Positions 18,209 through 26,619 of a stretch of DNA of 64,000 nucleotides are shown here, piece after piece (the stretch's first letter is position 1; each line of letters starts with the position of its first letter). The notes under the pieces were generated by a model that saw only the letters and a list, made by a program, of their open reading frames with translations, was not told where the DNA came from and did not search any database. The translations under genes and the position numbers were made by a program. This stretch comes from Bradyrhizobium aeschynomenes (GTDB taxonomy: Bacteria > Pseudomonadota > Alphaproteobacteria > Rhizobiales > Xanthobacteraceae): assembly GCF_013178945.1 (NCBI RefSeq), contig NZ_JABFDM010000003.1, positions 310,001 through 374,000 on the forward strand. Reading direction: 5' to 3'.

Positions 18209-18760
18209 TCACGTCTGGTGATGCCGCCGTCGGCGCAATGCAGCGACACCCAGCAGCAGCGCCGCGACGGCGACGCCCACGGGAACGTTGACCCGGCCAA
18301 GGCCGCGCGGGTGATTCGTCGATGCAGCCGAGGGGGCGAGTGGAATCGTGTCGGGATCGATCTCGTCTGCATCGGGCTGCCGCGCCACCGGCGCAGCAAT
18401 CGCGACGCGCAGCCGGCTGGACAGCGACGGGTAGTGCGGCGTCGGACTGCGGAGCTTGACCGCCGCCACGACCGCAGAGATCACCGCCAGCGCGACGAGG
18501 ATGCCGCCGACCACTGCAAACGCCGTGAACAGGCCGTAGCTCATTTCCACCCAGCGGAACAAGGCGGTCAGTCCGACGATGCAGGCTGCGATCAGGAAAA
18601 TGCCCGCGGTGGCGAACAGCCCGGCAGCGACCGCGTAGGACGTCACCGTGCCCGTCGCCTGCCGCGTGCGGTCACGCATATAGGCCTGCGTGGCGCGCTT
18701 GACGCGGTTCAGCCTCTGCTCGAGGCCCAATTGCAGGAGCTCTCCTGGCGGTGCGAGCAT
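18209..18760 (-). CDS. Holin-X-like (phage holin superfamily III) membrane protein
   Basis: A 183-residue protein with an amphipathic N-terminus, two adjacent membrane segments (VTSYAVAAGLFATAGIFLIA and FTAFAVVGGILVALAVISAV), a polar stretch and a third hydrophobic segment near the C-terminus followed by RRRRHH. This resembles the putative holin-X family common in chromosomes of actinobacteria and rhizobia, where a lysis role is not shown. The start at 18760 (MLAPPGELLQLGLEQ) follows a GGAGGA element, better than the ATG at 18811. There are no phage genes nearby, so a membrane-organisation role is more likely than lysis. Confidence 0.65.
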   Translation of the reverse strand: MLAPPGELLQLGLEQRLNRVKRATQAYMRDRTRQATGTVTSYAVAAGLFATAGIFLIAACIVGLTALFRWVEMSYGLFTAFAVVGGILVALAVISAVVAAVKLRSPTPHYPSLSSRLRVAIAAPVARQPDADEIDPDTIPLAPSAASTNHPRGLGRVNVPVGVAVAALLLGVAALRRRRHHQT

Positions 18761-18961
18761 GCGCGTCCTCCGAAACGTCGTTGCCGCGCGCGAACCGCCG
18801 GCTCGCGACATGAACGTGGAGGATTTGCGAAGGTTCCCTACGAGCTAACTCTGCAAATGGGTCGTCGTCAGCTCGCCAGGGCTCACTGGTGTCGAGTTGG
18901 CCTTCGATTGGCGTTACTTGAATTGCACGGCTGAGATTTGCCAGTGCTTGCACCGGTCGTA

Positions 18962-19399
18962 TCATCCTGGCCGCCGGAGAAACTCTCTCCGCTCCCTCCC
19001 CCCTTGTGGGGGAGGGTTGGGGAGGGGGGTAGCCGCGGGCGCGATCGACGATGGCTTGGCGGATGGCTTCAACAACGCCCTCAAGGTTGAGATCACCTGC
19101 GCGTTCGTGAAGCGAAGAACTGCAAATCCCTCGGTAGCGAAAAACTCGTCGCGCTTGACATCTTTTGCTTGCCGCTCGGCGAAATCGTGTGACTCGCCAT
19201 CGAGCTCGATCACGAGCTTTGCCGAGAAGCAGACGAAGTCCACGATGTAGTTCTGGATTGGTACCTGACGGCGAAAGCTCATGCCGTCAAATCGGTTCGC
19301 CTTGATGTACTGCCAGAGCAACGTTTCGGCACCTGTCATCGTTCGGCGAAGTTGTCTCGCTCTGTTGCGCTGGTGGTCGTTGACGACTGCGTGCGGCAT
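18962..19399 (-). CDS. DUF559 (Vsr-like) endonuclease-domain protein in a repeat-bounded cassette
   Basis: A 145-residue protein of the DUF559 family, which has the Vsr/PD-(D/E)xK nuclease fold. Key elements: LRRTMTGAETLLWQYIKANR at the start, FRRQVPIQNYIVDFVCFSAK with the catalytic Asp, LVIELDGESHDF with the second acidic pair, and VLRFTNAQVI. The last 20 or so residues (TPLPNPPPQGGRERREF) are encoded by an intergenic palindromic repeat that overlaps the 3' end, and an inverted copy of that repeat sits immediately upstream of the start. The gene is thus a 470-bp unit with terminal inverted repeats. Nuclease activity is a family prediction. Confidence 0.85.
   Translation of the reverse strand: MPHAVVNDHQRNRARQLRRTMTGAETLLWQYIKANRFDGMSFRRQVPIQNYIVDFVCFSAKLVIELDGESHDFAERQAKDVKRDEFFATEGFAVLRFTNAQVISTLRALLKPSAKPSSIAPAATPLPNPPPQGGRERREFLRRPG
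18985..19033. repeat. Terminal inverted repeat, left copy, of the DUF559 cassette
   Basis: A 49-base sequence (CTCTCCGCTCCCTCCCCCCT...GTAGC) that is about 90 percent identical, in inverse orientation, to 19405-19455. It overlaps the last codons of the DUF559 gene. Confidence 0.85.
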
Positions 19400-19404
19400 C
19401 CTGG

Positions 19405-19455
19405 GCTACCCCCCCCTCCCTGACCCTCCCCCACAACGGGGGAGGGAACGGAGAG
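19405..19455. repeat. Terminal inverted repeat, right copy, of the DUF559 cassette
   Basis: A 51-base inverted partner of 18985-19033, differing by a few substitutions and two extra bases in a G/C run. It starts six bases upstream of the DUF559 start codon, so the promoter of that gene must lie in or beyond it. Confidence 0.85.
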
Positions 19456-19511
19456 ACCGGTGTTCGTCGAACCTTAGCAAAACCTGCGCTGAAGCGAGGG
19501 GACGCCCTCAA

Positions 19512-19543
19512 ACAAAAATGGCGGCCACGAGGGCCGCCATTTG
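19512..19543 (-). terminator. Rho-independent terminator of the aminotransferase gene
   Basis: On the minus strand the stem AAATGGCGGCC / GGCCGCCATTT with a short loop is followed by TTGTTT, 25 bases after the aminotransferase stop codon. Confidence 0.8.
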
Positions 19544-19567
19544 ATGAAAGCTCGATGTCCGCGCAGC

Positions 19568-20908
19568 TTACGCCACGGCCTTGATGACCTTGCCGACCTT
19601 CTCGACGATCTCGCCGATCTGGTCCTCGTTGATGATCAGCGGCGGGGTCAAAGCGAGGGTGTCGCCGGCGATACGGAGCATCAGGTCGGTGTTGTGGAAG
19701 GCGTGCTCCATCGCCTGGTAGCCGCGCTTGCCGACGGCGTCGGGCAGGGCTGCGAGGTCGATGCCGGCGGTCAGGCCGACCGTGCGGATGTCCAGCACGT
19801 TGGGCAGGCCCTTCAGCGACATCACGGCGTCGGCCCATTTCGGCTCGATCGCCTTGGCGTGCTCGAACAGCTTCTCGTCGCGATAGATGTTGAGCGTGGC
19901 GAGGCCGGCGGCGCAGGCGATCGGGTGCGCCGAGTAGGTGTAGCCGTGGGTGAACTCCACCATGTGCTCCGGGCCGCTCATGAAGGCGTCGTGGATGGTG
20001 TCGCGCACCAGCACGCCGCCCATCGGGGCGGCGCCGTTGGTGACGCCCTTGGCGAAGGTCAGCAGGTCCGGCGTGACGCCGTAGCGCTCGGCGGCGAAGG
20101 CGTGGCCGAGGCGGCCGAAGCCGGTGATGACCTCGTCGAAGATCAAGAGGATGCCGTGCTTCTGGGTGATCTCGCGCAGGCGCTTGAGATAGCCCTTCGG
20201 CGCCGGGATCACGCCGGTGGAGCCGGCCATCGGCTCGACGATGACGGCGGCGATGGTATTGGCGCCGTGCAGCGCGACGAGATTCTCGAGCTCCTCGGCG
20301 AAGTGCGCGCCGTATTCCGGCTCGCCCTTGGTGAAGGCCTGCTTCTCGCGGTCATAGGTCGCGGGGATGTGGTCGACGCCGGTCAGCAGCGTGCCGAACA
20401 GCTTGCGGTTGTTGACGATGCCGCCGACCGAGGTGCCGCCGAAGCCGACGCCATGATAGCCGCGGACGCGGCCAATCAGGCGGGTGCGGCTGCCCTGGCC
20501 GTTGATCTGGTGATAGGCGAGCGCCATCTTCAGCGCAGTGTCCGCGGCCTCCGAGCCGGAGTTGCAGAAGAACACGTGGTCGAGCCCGGCGGGCGCGAGG
20601 TCGGCGATGCGGTTCGCCAGCTCGAAGGCCTGGGGAATGCCGAACTGGAACGGTGGTGCGTAGTCGAGCGCGGCAGCCTGCTGGCCGATCGCCTCGGCAA
20701 TCTGGCTGCGGCCGTGGCCGGCGTTGCAGCACCACATGCCGGCGGCGGCGTCGATGATCTTGCGGCCGTCGACGGTGATGTAATGCATGTCCTTGGCGCC
20801 GGCGAGCATGCGCGGATTCTTCTTGAACGCGCGGTTCGCGGTGAACGGCATCCAATGCGCGGCAAGATCATTCGGAACGGTGGTGGGGCGGGGGCTCTTG
20901 TCCAGCAT
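19568..20908 (-). CDS. Class III omega-aminotransferase (beta-alanine/amine:pyruvate type)
   Basis: A 446-residue PLP enzyme of class III. NSGSEAADTALKMA (116-129) binds the cofactor phosphate, FDEVITGFGR (257-266) contains the PLP-pyridine Asp258, and Lys287 in LLTFAKGVTNG is the Schiff-base lysine. N-terminal HWMPFTANRAFKKNPRML is characteristic of the omega-amino acid:pyruvate group, which uses beta-alanine or other terminal amines as donors. Start MLDKSPRPTT. It is a single-gene unit with its own terminator and a 300-base upstream region. The exact amine donor cannot be read from sequence. Confidence 0.9.
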   Translation of the reverse strand: MLDKSPRPTTVPNDLAAHWMPFTANRAFKKNPRMLAGAKDMHYITVDGRKIIDAAAGMWCCNAGHGRSQIAEAIGQQAAALDYAPPFQFGIPQAFELANRIADLAPAGLDHVFFCNSGSEAADTALKMALAYHQINGQGSRTRLIGRVRGYHGVGFGGTSVGGIVNNRKLFGTLLTGVDHIPATYDREKQAFTKGEPEYGAHFAEELENLVALHGANTIAAVIVEPMAGSTGVIPAPKGYLKRLREITQKHGILLIFDEVITGFGRLGHAFAAERYGVTPDLLTFAKGVTNGAAPMGGVLVRDTIHDAFMSGPEHMVEFTHGYTYSAHPIACAAGLATLNIYRDEKLFEHAKAIEPKWADAVMSLKGLPNVLDIRTVGLTAGIDLAALPDAVGKRGYQAMEHAFHNTDLMLRIAGDTLALTPPLIINEDQIGEIVEKVGKVIKAVA

Positions 20909-21214
20909 GGGGACCTCTTCGGACGTTCAAGGCAGAATGGGGCGACGGCGACAGCATGACCCGGAAAGGTGGCAAACCGGTTGCCAGACACTGACCGAAA
21001 CGGATCGTGCGTGAGGGGCCTGGATGCGCGCGCAGACGTCGTCAGCCGACGATCCGGGCCGGCGCCAAGCTATCAGCTTCGCGGACAGACGGAAATGTCA
21101 AAGGTCCGGCGTTGGCGCTGCCCTGGTGAGCGAATTCTGCACAGCGACAGCAGTTTGTGCCGAATCTTGGAAGTTCGCTGCGTCATTTCGCGTCAGCGTG
21201 CGTCCGGCGGAGAG
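20909..21214. other. Intergenic region, no gene recognised
   Basis: 306 bases between the aminotransferase start and the end of prmB. It presumably holds the aminotransferase promoter. No palindrome of the local families, terminator or small gene was recognised. Confidence 0.5.
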
Positions 21215-22180
21215 TCAGACCAGATCGCGCGCGGTGATCCAGAACACCTCGCCCTCGGAGTCCTCGGTATCGAGCCACAGCAGCGGCAGGTCGGGATAGG
21301 CGGCTTCGATCTGCGGGCGGTCGCGGCCGACCTCGCACAGCAGCCCGCCTTCGGCAGTCAGGTGGTCACGCGCCTCGGCGAGGATGCGGTGGATGATGTC
21401 GAGCCCGTCAGGGCCGCCGTCGAAGGCGAGCGCCGGTTCGGCGCGGCATTCCCGGGGAAGGCCGGCCATGCCCTCGGCGTCCACATAAGGCGGGTTGGTG
21501 ATGATCAAATCGTAGCGGCGCTGGCTCAGCGGCGCGAACAGGTCACCGCGGTGCAGCGAGATGCGCTCGCCGAGATCGTAAGCGGCGACGTTCCTGGCGG
21601 CGACGGCAAGCGCATCCTTGGAGATGTCGGCGGCGTCGATCACCGCGTTCGGAAAATGGCGGCTGGCCAGGATCGCCAGGCACCCGGAGCCTGTGCAGAG
21701 GTCGAGCACACTGTCGACGGCCAGCGGATCGTCGATCAGCGAGGTGCCGTCGGCCTCGGCGCCGCCGAAATGCGTCTCCAGCAGCTCGCCGATGAAGGAG
21801 CGCGGCACGATGACGCGCTCGTCGACATAGAACGGCAGGTCGCGCATGTAGACCTTGTTGACCAGGTAGGCGGCCGGCTTGCGCGTCGCGATTCGGGCGG
21901 TGATCAGGTCGAGGATGGTCTTGCCCTCGGCCGCGGTGACCCGTGCGGTGACGAAGCTCTCGAACTGCTCGGGACGCAGATGCAGCGCCTCGCCGATCAG
22001 GAAGGCGGCCTCGGAGACCGGATCGGTGGTGCCGTGCGCGAACACCAGGTCGGCGTTCTGGAAGCAGCTCACGGCGTAGCGCAGGTAATCGAGCAGCGTG
22101 GCGAGCTCGCCGGCATTGACCTTCGGCAGCCTCGGAGCCGCCGTTTTGCGCGGCACAGCCGCCTTCGCCTTCTTTGCCAT
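21215..22180 (-). CDS. prmB: Ribosomal protein L3 N5-glutamine methyltransferase PrmB
   Basis: A 321-residue SAM-dependent methyltransferase of the HemK/PrmB family. SAM motif I is VLDLCTGSGCLAIL, and the catalytic motif is IITNPPYVDAEGM, where the D after NPPYV favours PrmB over PrmC (the release-factor enzyme). The region before motif I (KVYMRDLPFYVDERVIVPRS) is also family-typical. The basic start MAKKAKAAVPRKTAAP is at ATG 22180, which overlaps the moaE stop codon (TGATG); the preceding GTG is less likely. Last gene of an overlapping pgsA-moaD-moaE-prmB series. Confidence 0.92.
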   Translation of the reverse strand: MAKKAKAAVPRKTAAPRLPKVNAGELATLLDYLRYAVSCFQNADLVFAHGTTDPVSEAAFLIGEALHLRPEQFESFVTARVTAAEGKTILDLITARIATRKPAAYLVNKVYMRDLPFYVDERVIVPRSFIGELLETHFGGAEADGTSLIDDPLAVDSVLDLCTGSGCLAILASRHFPNAVIDAADISKDALAVAARNVAAYDLGERISLHRGDLFAPLSQRRYDLIITNPPYVDAEGMAGLPRECRAEPALAFDGGPDGLDIIHRILAEARDHLTAEGGLLCEVGRDRPQIEAAYPDLPLLWLDTEDSEGEVFWITARDLV

Positions 22181-22644
22181 CACTTCGCCCAGCGCGCCGC
22201 GGCGGCATCGTCGTGGCCCTTGGCCTCGACCCAGCTGCCGCCGTCCTCGGTTTCCTCGCGCTTCCAGAACGGCGCGTTGGTCTTGAGATAGTCCATCAGG
22301 AACTCGGCCGCCTCGAACGCCGCCTGGCGGTGGCTCGAGGCGGTCACCACCAGCACGATGTTCTCGCCCGGCGTGATGCGGCCGAAGCGGTGGATCACGG
22401 TGAGGCCCTGCAGCGGCCAGCGCGCCATCGCCTGTTCGGCGTGGCGCATGATCTCGGCCTCGGCCATGCCGGGATAATGCTCGAGCGTGAGCGCACTGAT
22501 CGGCGTCTCATGGTCGTTGCCGCGGCACAGGCCGGAGAAGCTGACGACGGCGCCGATGTCGGTGCGCCCGTTGCTGAGCGCCGCGATCTCGGCGGCGGTG
22601 TCGAAATCCTCGCGCTGCACGCGGACGGTGACGATCGCGGTCAT
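22180..22644 (-). CDS. moaE: Molybdopterin synthase catalytic subunit MoaE
   Basis: A 154-residue large subunit of molybdopterin synthase, which inserts two sulfurs into cyclic pyranopterin monophosphate. Conserved blocks are VSFSGLCRGND, LEHYPGMAEAEI, HRFGRITPGE and the active-site SSHRQAAFEAAEF followed by LKTNAPFWKRE with the catalytic lysines. Length is typical (E. coli 150). It is 22 bases downstream of moaD and its stop overlaps the prmB start. The product cofactor is needed by the CO dehydrogenase encoded at 52 kb. Confidence 0.95.
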   Translation of the reverse strand: MTAIVTVRVQREDFDTAAEIAALSNGRTDIGAVVSFSGLCRGNDHETPISALTLEHYPGMAEAEIMRHAEQAMARWPLQGLTVIHRFGRITPGENIVLVVTASSHRQAAFEAAEFLMDYLKTNAPFWKREETEDGGSWVEAKGHDDAAAARWAK

Positions 22645-22666
22645 GGCGGTTGTCTTCTGGCGCGCG

Positions 22667-22918
22667 TCAGCCGCCGGTCATCGGCGGGAAGAACGCGATC
22701 TCGCGGGCGCCGGCGATGGCCGTATCCGGCTGCACATGGGTCTGGTCGATCGCGGTACGGATCACCTTCGGCTTCTCGAACGCATAGGCATAGCCGTCGC
22801 CCTGCGCGGTCAGCCAGGCGATCAGCTCGCTCACGGTGCGCACATCCGCAGGCGGCTCGACCGTCTCCTCGGCCTTGCCGATGCGCTCGCGCACCCAGGC
22901 GAAATACTTCACCTTCAT
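22667..22918 (-). CDS. moaD: Molybdopterin synthase sulfur-carrier subunit MoaD
   Basis: An 83-residue beta-grasp protein (MKVKYFAWVRERIGKAEETV) ending in FFPPMTGG, the C-terminal Gly-Gly that is adenylated and thiocarboxylated and inserts into MoaE. The ATG overlaps the pgsA stop as ATGA (22918-22915), so translation is coupled to pgsA. It was assigned by translating the frame inside a longer open frame whose upstream part is a shadow of pgsA. Confidence 0.95.
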   Translation of the reverse strand: MKVKYFAWVRERIGKAEETVEPPADVRTVSELIAWLTAQGDGYAYAFEKPKVIRTAIDQTHVQPDTAIAGAREIAFFPPMTGG

Positions 22919-23532
22919 CGCGAATCCTCTTCGATGAGGTGGTGGATGCCGGCGCGGAAATAATCGTAGCCGGTGTAGATCGTGAAGATCGCCGAGGCCC
23001 ACAGCAGCACGATGCCGATCATGGTCACCACCGGAACCACCTGGTCGCCGGCCTCGCCCGCGAGCAGGAAGCCGATCGCGATGAGCTGCATCGTGGTCTT
23101 CCACTTCGCGACCTTGGTGACGGGCACGCTGACGCGGAGCGCGGCGAGATATTCGCGCAGGCCCGAGACCAGGATCTCGCGGCACAGGATCACGATCGCG
23201 GCCCACAGGGTCCAGCCATGGATGCTGTTGTCGGCGGCGAGCATCAGCAGGCACGAGGCGACCAGCAGCTTGTCGGCAATCGGGTCCAGCATCCGGCCGA
23301 ACGCCGATTGCTGGTTCCAGATCCGGGCGTAATAGCCGTCGAGATAGTCGGTGATGGCAGCGGCGATGAACACGGCCACCGCGACCCAGCGCAGCCACAG
23401 CGGATAATCCATGATGGACTGCGCGTAGATGCAACCGACCACGACCGGTATCGCGGCGATGCGCGTATAGGTCAGGATGTTCGGCAGGGACGTCGACGTC
23501 TTGCTGGGCACGCGTGTGGTCGCAATATTCAT
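22915..23532 (-). CDS. pgsA: CDP-diacylglycerol--glycerol-3-phosphate 3-phosphatidyltransferase
   Basis: A 205-residue integral membrane enzyme for phosphatidylglycerophosphate synthesis. The CDP-alcohol phosphatidyltransferase signature DG-x2-AR-x8-G-x3-D-x3-D is complete at residues 65-87 (DGYYARIW ... FGRMLDPIAD). Four to five hydrophobic segments follow. The start MNIATTRVPSKTSTSLPNIL at 23532 gives the expected short N-terminus; longer in-frame starts add a basic low-complexity extension. First gene of an overlapping series with moaD, moaE and prmB. A CtrA-like sequence lies about 140 bases upstream. Confidence 0.94.
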   Translation of the reverse strand: MNIATTRVPSKTSTSLPNILTYTRIAAIPVVVGCIYAQSIMDYPLWLRWVAVAVFIAAAITDYLDGYYARIWNQQSAFGRMLDPIADKLLVASCLLMLAADNSIHGWTLWAAIVILCREILVSGLREYLAALRVSVPVTKVAKWKTTMQLIAIGFLLAGEAGDQVVPVVTMIGIVLLWASAIFTIYTGYDYFRAGIHHLIEEDSR

Positions 23533-23666
23533 CCGGTGTACCAATACTGCCGCCGTTCGAACGTCAACCTCCGAGCCGGGCCGCCTGGGCAGGATGACGC
23601 AGATATGACGCAAATCGCAACGAGGTCTTGCGGAGATAGGAACTCTCCCGCCCGGATACAAAGAGA

Positions 23667-23687
23667 GCGGTAACGCTTCCTTAAGCA
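23667..23687. promoter_or_regulatory. 21-bp motif shared with the uvrC upstream region (CtrA-like, GTAA-N7-TTAA)
   Basis: GCGGTAACGCTTCCTTAAGC plus A matches 26576-26596 at 20 of 21 positions. It contains GTAA-N7-TTAA, one base off the alphaproteobacterial CtrA consensus TTAA-N7-TTAA. It lies about 140 bases upstream of pgsA in the same relative orientation as the uvrC copy. Confidence 0.45.
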
Positions 23688-23797
23688 ACCCGGCGCGCTC
23701 GCGCCAGTGTTGAGATCGGCGGCCGCGGTAGGCCCGCCGATGCTTCTTATTGCGGTGCAATGACAACCGCGCGACCGCGCGGCGCGGCTCCGGCTTG

Positions 23798-24133
23798 TCA
23801 GATCGCCTCGGCGGCGTGCACTGCGCACCAATGCGCCTGCCGCTCCGCGAACACGCGATCGCGCACATAGGCCAGCGTCTCGTCGTCGAAGGTCTCGATC
23901 ACCTCCAGGCTGAACGCGGCCTCGCCATGCGCCGTCCAGGCTGCCTGCAGCCCGCCGCGACGGTGGCCGCCCTGGCGCAGGGTGAACCAGAGCCGGTTCT
24001 GGATCTTCTCCAGGTCCGGCGCGCAGCCGACCCAGCGCCCGCCGGTCGCGGCGCAGGTCACGGCATAGATGCCGGCGGGGGTCTTGCGTTCCTTGTAGGC
24101 GGCTGCGGCCGCCTTGCGTTGGTCGGGGGTCAT
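23798..24133 (-). CDS. Small GIY-YIG nuclease-domain protein
   Basis: A 111-residue single-domain protein. AGIYAVTC (residues 20-27) and GGRWVG (31-36) correspond to the GIY and YIG strands, followed by the helix KIQNRLWFTLRQG with the catalytic-type arginine and a downstream acidic residue in FSLEVIE. The family includes homing, repair and unknown nucleases; UvrC, encoded next door, carries the same fold. There is no DNA-binding domain, so the target is unknown. A reasonable GGAG ribosome-binding site precedes the ATG. Confidence 0.8.
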   Translation of the reverse strand: MTPDQRKAAAAAYKERKTPAGIYAVTCAATGGRWVGCAPDLEKIQNRLWFTLRQGGHRRGGLQAAWTAHGEAAFSLEVIETFDDETLAYVRDRVFAERQAHWCAVHAAEAI

Positions 24134-24236
24134 GGGAGGGCTCCGGATTTTCGTCCGGGTGTATATCGGATTATTTTGTCCGGGTAAAATACTTTCCGCG
24201 CCCGAGTGGAAGAAGCCAGGCTCGCCGCCCCCTCCA

Positions 24237-24386
24237 CGTCATTCCGGGGCGCCCGAAGGGCGAGCCCGGAATCCATAACCACGACCGTGAGTGATGATGC
24301 GGGATGACCGCCACGTCCTGTCCCGTTCCCACGCCGGCCTGTGGCTATGGATTCCGGGCTCGCGCTCCGCGCGCCCCGGAATGACG
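24237..24386. repeat. 150-bp palindromic element downstream of uvrC
   Basis: Arms begin CGTCATTCCGGGGCGC (24237) and end GCGCCCCGGAATGACG (24386), with further pairing of CCCGGAATCCATA against TATGGATTCCGGG. Same arm family as 13626-13708. It occupies most of the 310-base gap between uvrC and the GIY-YIG gene. Confidence 0.85.
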
Positions 24387-24443
24387 GCGGAGAGAGTTGG
24401 GCCTGAAGCTGGATCGGAGAGCCCGGTGAGCTTGCGTCGCTGC

Positions 24444-26510
24444 TCAACTCGCGTTGCTGTGGAAGTACTCGAAAATCTTCCGCGCGCTTTCGGCGCTGAC
24501 GCCCGGCACCTTGCCGAGATCGGCGATCGAGGCGCGCTCGATTTCCTTCAGGGTTCCGAAATGGTGCAGCAGCGCGCGCTTGCGCGACGGGCCGATGCCG
24601 GGGATTTCCTGCAGGCCGGCCTCGCGGATGTCCTTCTTGCGCAGCTTGCGGTGCGAGCCGATGACGAAGCGGTGCGCCTCGTCGCGCAGGCGCTGGATGA
24701 AGTACAGCACAGGATCGCGCGGCTCGAGCTTGATCGCCTCGCGCTCGGGAATGAACAGCGTCTCGCGGCCGGCGTCGCGATCCGGGCCCTTGGCGACCGA
24801 CATCAGTGCGACGTTGCTGACGCCGAGCTCGGTGAAGATCTCTCGGACGGCATTGAGCTGGCCGCGGCCGCCGTCGATGATGACGAGATCCGGCCATTGC
24901 GGTACGTCGTCCTCCTTCGCGGCGCGGGCAACGTCCTTCTCCGACGGCGACACCAGCCGCTTGAAGCGGCGCTGCAGCACCTCCTTCATCATCGCGTAAT
25001 CGTCGCCGGGCGTGAGTCCCTCCGACTTGATGTTGAACTTGCGGTACTGGTTCTTCATGAAGCCGTCGGGGCCGGCAACGATCATCGCGCCGACCGCATT
25101 GGTGCCCTGGATGTGGCTGTTGTCGTAGACCTCGATGCGCTTCGGGATCTGCGGCAGCGCGAGCGTCGCGGTCATCGCCTCCAAGAGCCGGCTCTGCGTC
25201 GCGGTGTCGGCGAGCTTGCGGCCCAGCGCCTCGCGCGCATTGGTCAGCGCATGCGTGACGAGATCCTTCTTCTCGCCACGCTTCGGCGTGGAGACCTCGA
25301 CCTTGTGCCCGGCCTTGACGCACAGCGCCTCGGCGAGCAGTTCGGCCTCCTCGATCTCGTGCGAGAGCAGGATCAGCTTCGGCGGCGGCTTGTCGTCGTA
25401 GAACTGGGTGATGAAGGCGGACAGCACCTCCTCGGGCGTGAACGTCTTCTCGGCGCGCGGGAAGTAGGCGCGGTTGCCCCAGTTCTGGCCGGTGCGGAAG
25501 AAGAACACCTCGACGCAGGAGAAGCCGCCCTCCTGATGAATGGCGAACACGTCGGCTTCCTCGACCGTGCGCGGGTTGATGCCCTGCTGCGAGGAGATCG
25601 CCGACAGCGCCGCGAGGCGGTCCCGATAGACCGCCGCAGTCTCGAATTCGAGCTCGGCGGAGGCCTTCTCCATCTCGCCTGCGAGCAGCGACTTCACCGC
25701 CTGGCTGCGGCCGGAGAGGAAGTCGGTCGCCTCGCGGACGAGCTCGGTATAGCCGGGGAAATCGATCTCCTGGGTGCACGGTCCGGCGCAGCGGCGGATC
25801 TGGTGCAGCAGGCAGGGCCGCGTACGGCTCTCGAAGAACGAATCGGTGCAGGAGCGGATCAGGAAGGCGCGCTGCAGCGCCGTGATGGTGCGGTTGACCG
25901 CGCCGGCGGAGGCGAACGGGCCGAAATAGCGCCCGGGCCGCGACTGCGCGCCGCGGTGCTTGAGGATCTGCGGTGCCCAATGGTCGCCAGTGATGAGAAT
26001 GTAGGGGAACGACTTGTCGTCGCGCAGCTGCACGTTGAAGCGCGGCTTGAGCTGCTTGATGAGGTTCGCCTCCAGCAGCAACGCCTCGGTCTCCGTGGTC
26101 GTCGAGACGATCTCGACGGTCACGGTGGCCGCGATCATGCGCAGGATGCGCGCCGGCAGCGGCGCGTTGGCGCGCGCGTAGGACGACAGCCGCTTTTTGA
26201 CGTTCTTGGCCTTGCCGACATAGAGCACGTCATGGGCCGCATTCAGCATGCGGTAGACGCCCGGCGAGGTCGGCGCCAGCCGCACCGCGTTCTCGATCGC
26301 GGCGTGGCCGATCGCGAGCGGGCCCTCGCCGACGGCCTCCGGACCTTCTTCGGTCAATTCCGGCAGCCGTCCTTCGTCATCCTCGTCGGCTGCGGAGGAG
26401 GCGGGATCGAGATCGGGCGTGTCGATGGCCTCGGGCGGCAGGTCGGCCGTGGCGCCACGCCGGGACGTGGGCGCCGGCGCCTTGGGTGGATCGGATCTGT
26501 CGGTGGTCAT
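24444..26510 (-). CDS. uvrC: UvrABC excinuclease subunit C
   Basis: A 688-residue nucleotide-excision-repair nuclease. Order: a variable acidic N-terminal extension of about 65 residues, GIY-YIG domain ([20 protein letters not shown]) for 3' incision, conserved cysteine-containing [20 protein letters not shown] motif ([15 protein letters not shown]), RNase H-like domain for 5' incision ([28 protein letters not shown]) and a C-terminal double helix-hairpin-helix ([29 protein letters not shown]). The start at 26510 ([10 protein letters not shown]) is chosen over one at 26597 that would cross the CtrA-like motif. N-terminal extensions are common in Rhizobiales. Confidence 0.96.
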   Translation of the reverse strand: MTTDRSDPPKAPAPTSRRGATADLPPEAIDTPDLDPASSAADEDDEGRLPELTEEGPEAVGEGPLAIGHAAIENAVRLAPTSPGVYRMLNAAHDVLYVGKAKNVKKRLSSYARANAPLPARILRMIAATVTVEIVSTTTETEALLLEANLIKQLKPRFNVQLRDDKSFPYILITGDHWAPQILKHRGAQSRPGRYFGPFASAGAVNRTITALQRAFLIRSCTDSFFESRTRPCLLHQIRRCAGPCTQEIDFPGYTELVREATDFLSGRSQAVKSLLAGEMEKASAELEFETAAVYRDRLAALSAISSQQGINPRTVEEADVFAIHQEGGFSCVEVFFFRTGQNWGNRAYFPRAEKTFTPEEVLSAFITQFYDDKPPPKLILLSHEIEEAELLAEALCVKAGHKVEVSTPKRGEKKDLVTHALTNAREALGRKLADTATQSRLLEAMTATLALPQIPKRIEVYDNSHIQGTNAVGAMIVAGPDGFMKNQYRKFNIKSEGLTPGDDYAMMKEVLQRRFKRLVSPSEKDVARAAKEDDVPQWPDLVIIDGGRGQLNAVREIFTELGVSNVALMSVAKGPDRDAGRETLFIPEREAIKLEPRDPVLYFIQRLRDEAHRFVIGSHRKLRKKDIREAGLQEIPGIGPSRKRALLHHFGTLKEIERASIADLGKVPGVSAESARKIFEYFHSNAS

Positions 26511-26575
26511 GTCGTGCAAATTAAGCGTTGGCGGCCGCTCCCGCCAGCGGGCGGAGGCGCCATGCACAGGCCCGC

Positions 26576-26596
26576 GCGGTAACGCTTCGTTAAGCA
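26576..26596. promoter_or_regulatory. 21-bp motif shared with the pgsA upstream region (CtrA-like)
   Basis: Matches 23667-23687 at 20 of 21 positions and contains GTAA-N7-TTAA. It lies 66-86 bases upstream of the uvrC start. Confidence 0.45.
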
Positions 26597-26619
26597 CATT
26601 AATCGACGGGTAACCGGGC

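Noticed and set aside
18007..18399. Minus-strand open frame of 130 codons beside the holin-like gene
   Set aside because: It largely overlaps the holin-like gene in another frame and has no features of its own.
18209..18760. Prophage lysis gene
   Set aside because: Holin-X-like proteins are common chromosomal genes in rhizobia, and no other phage gene is nearby.
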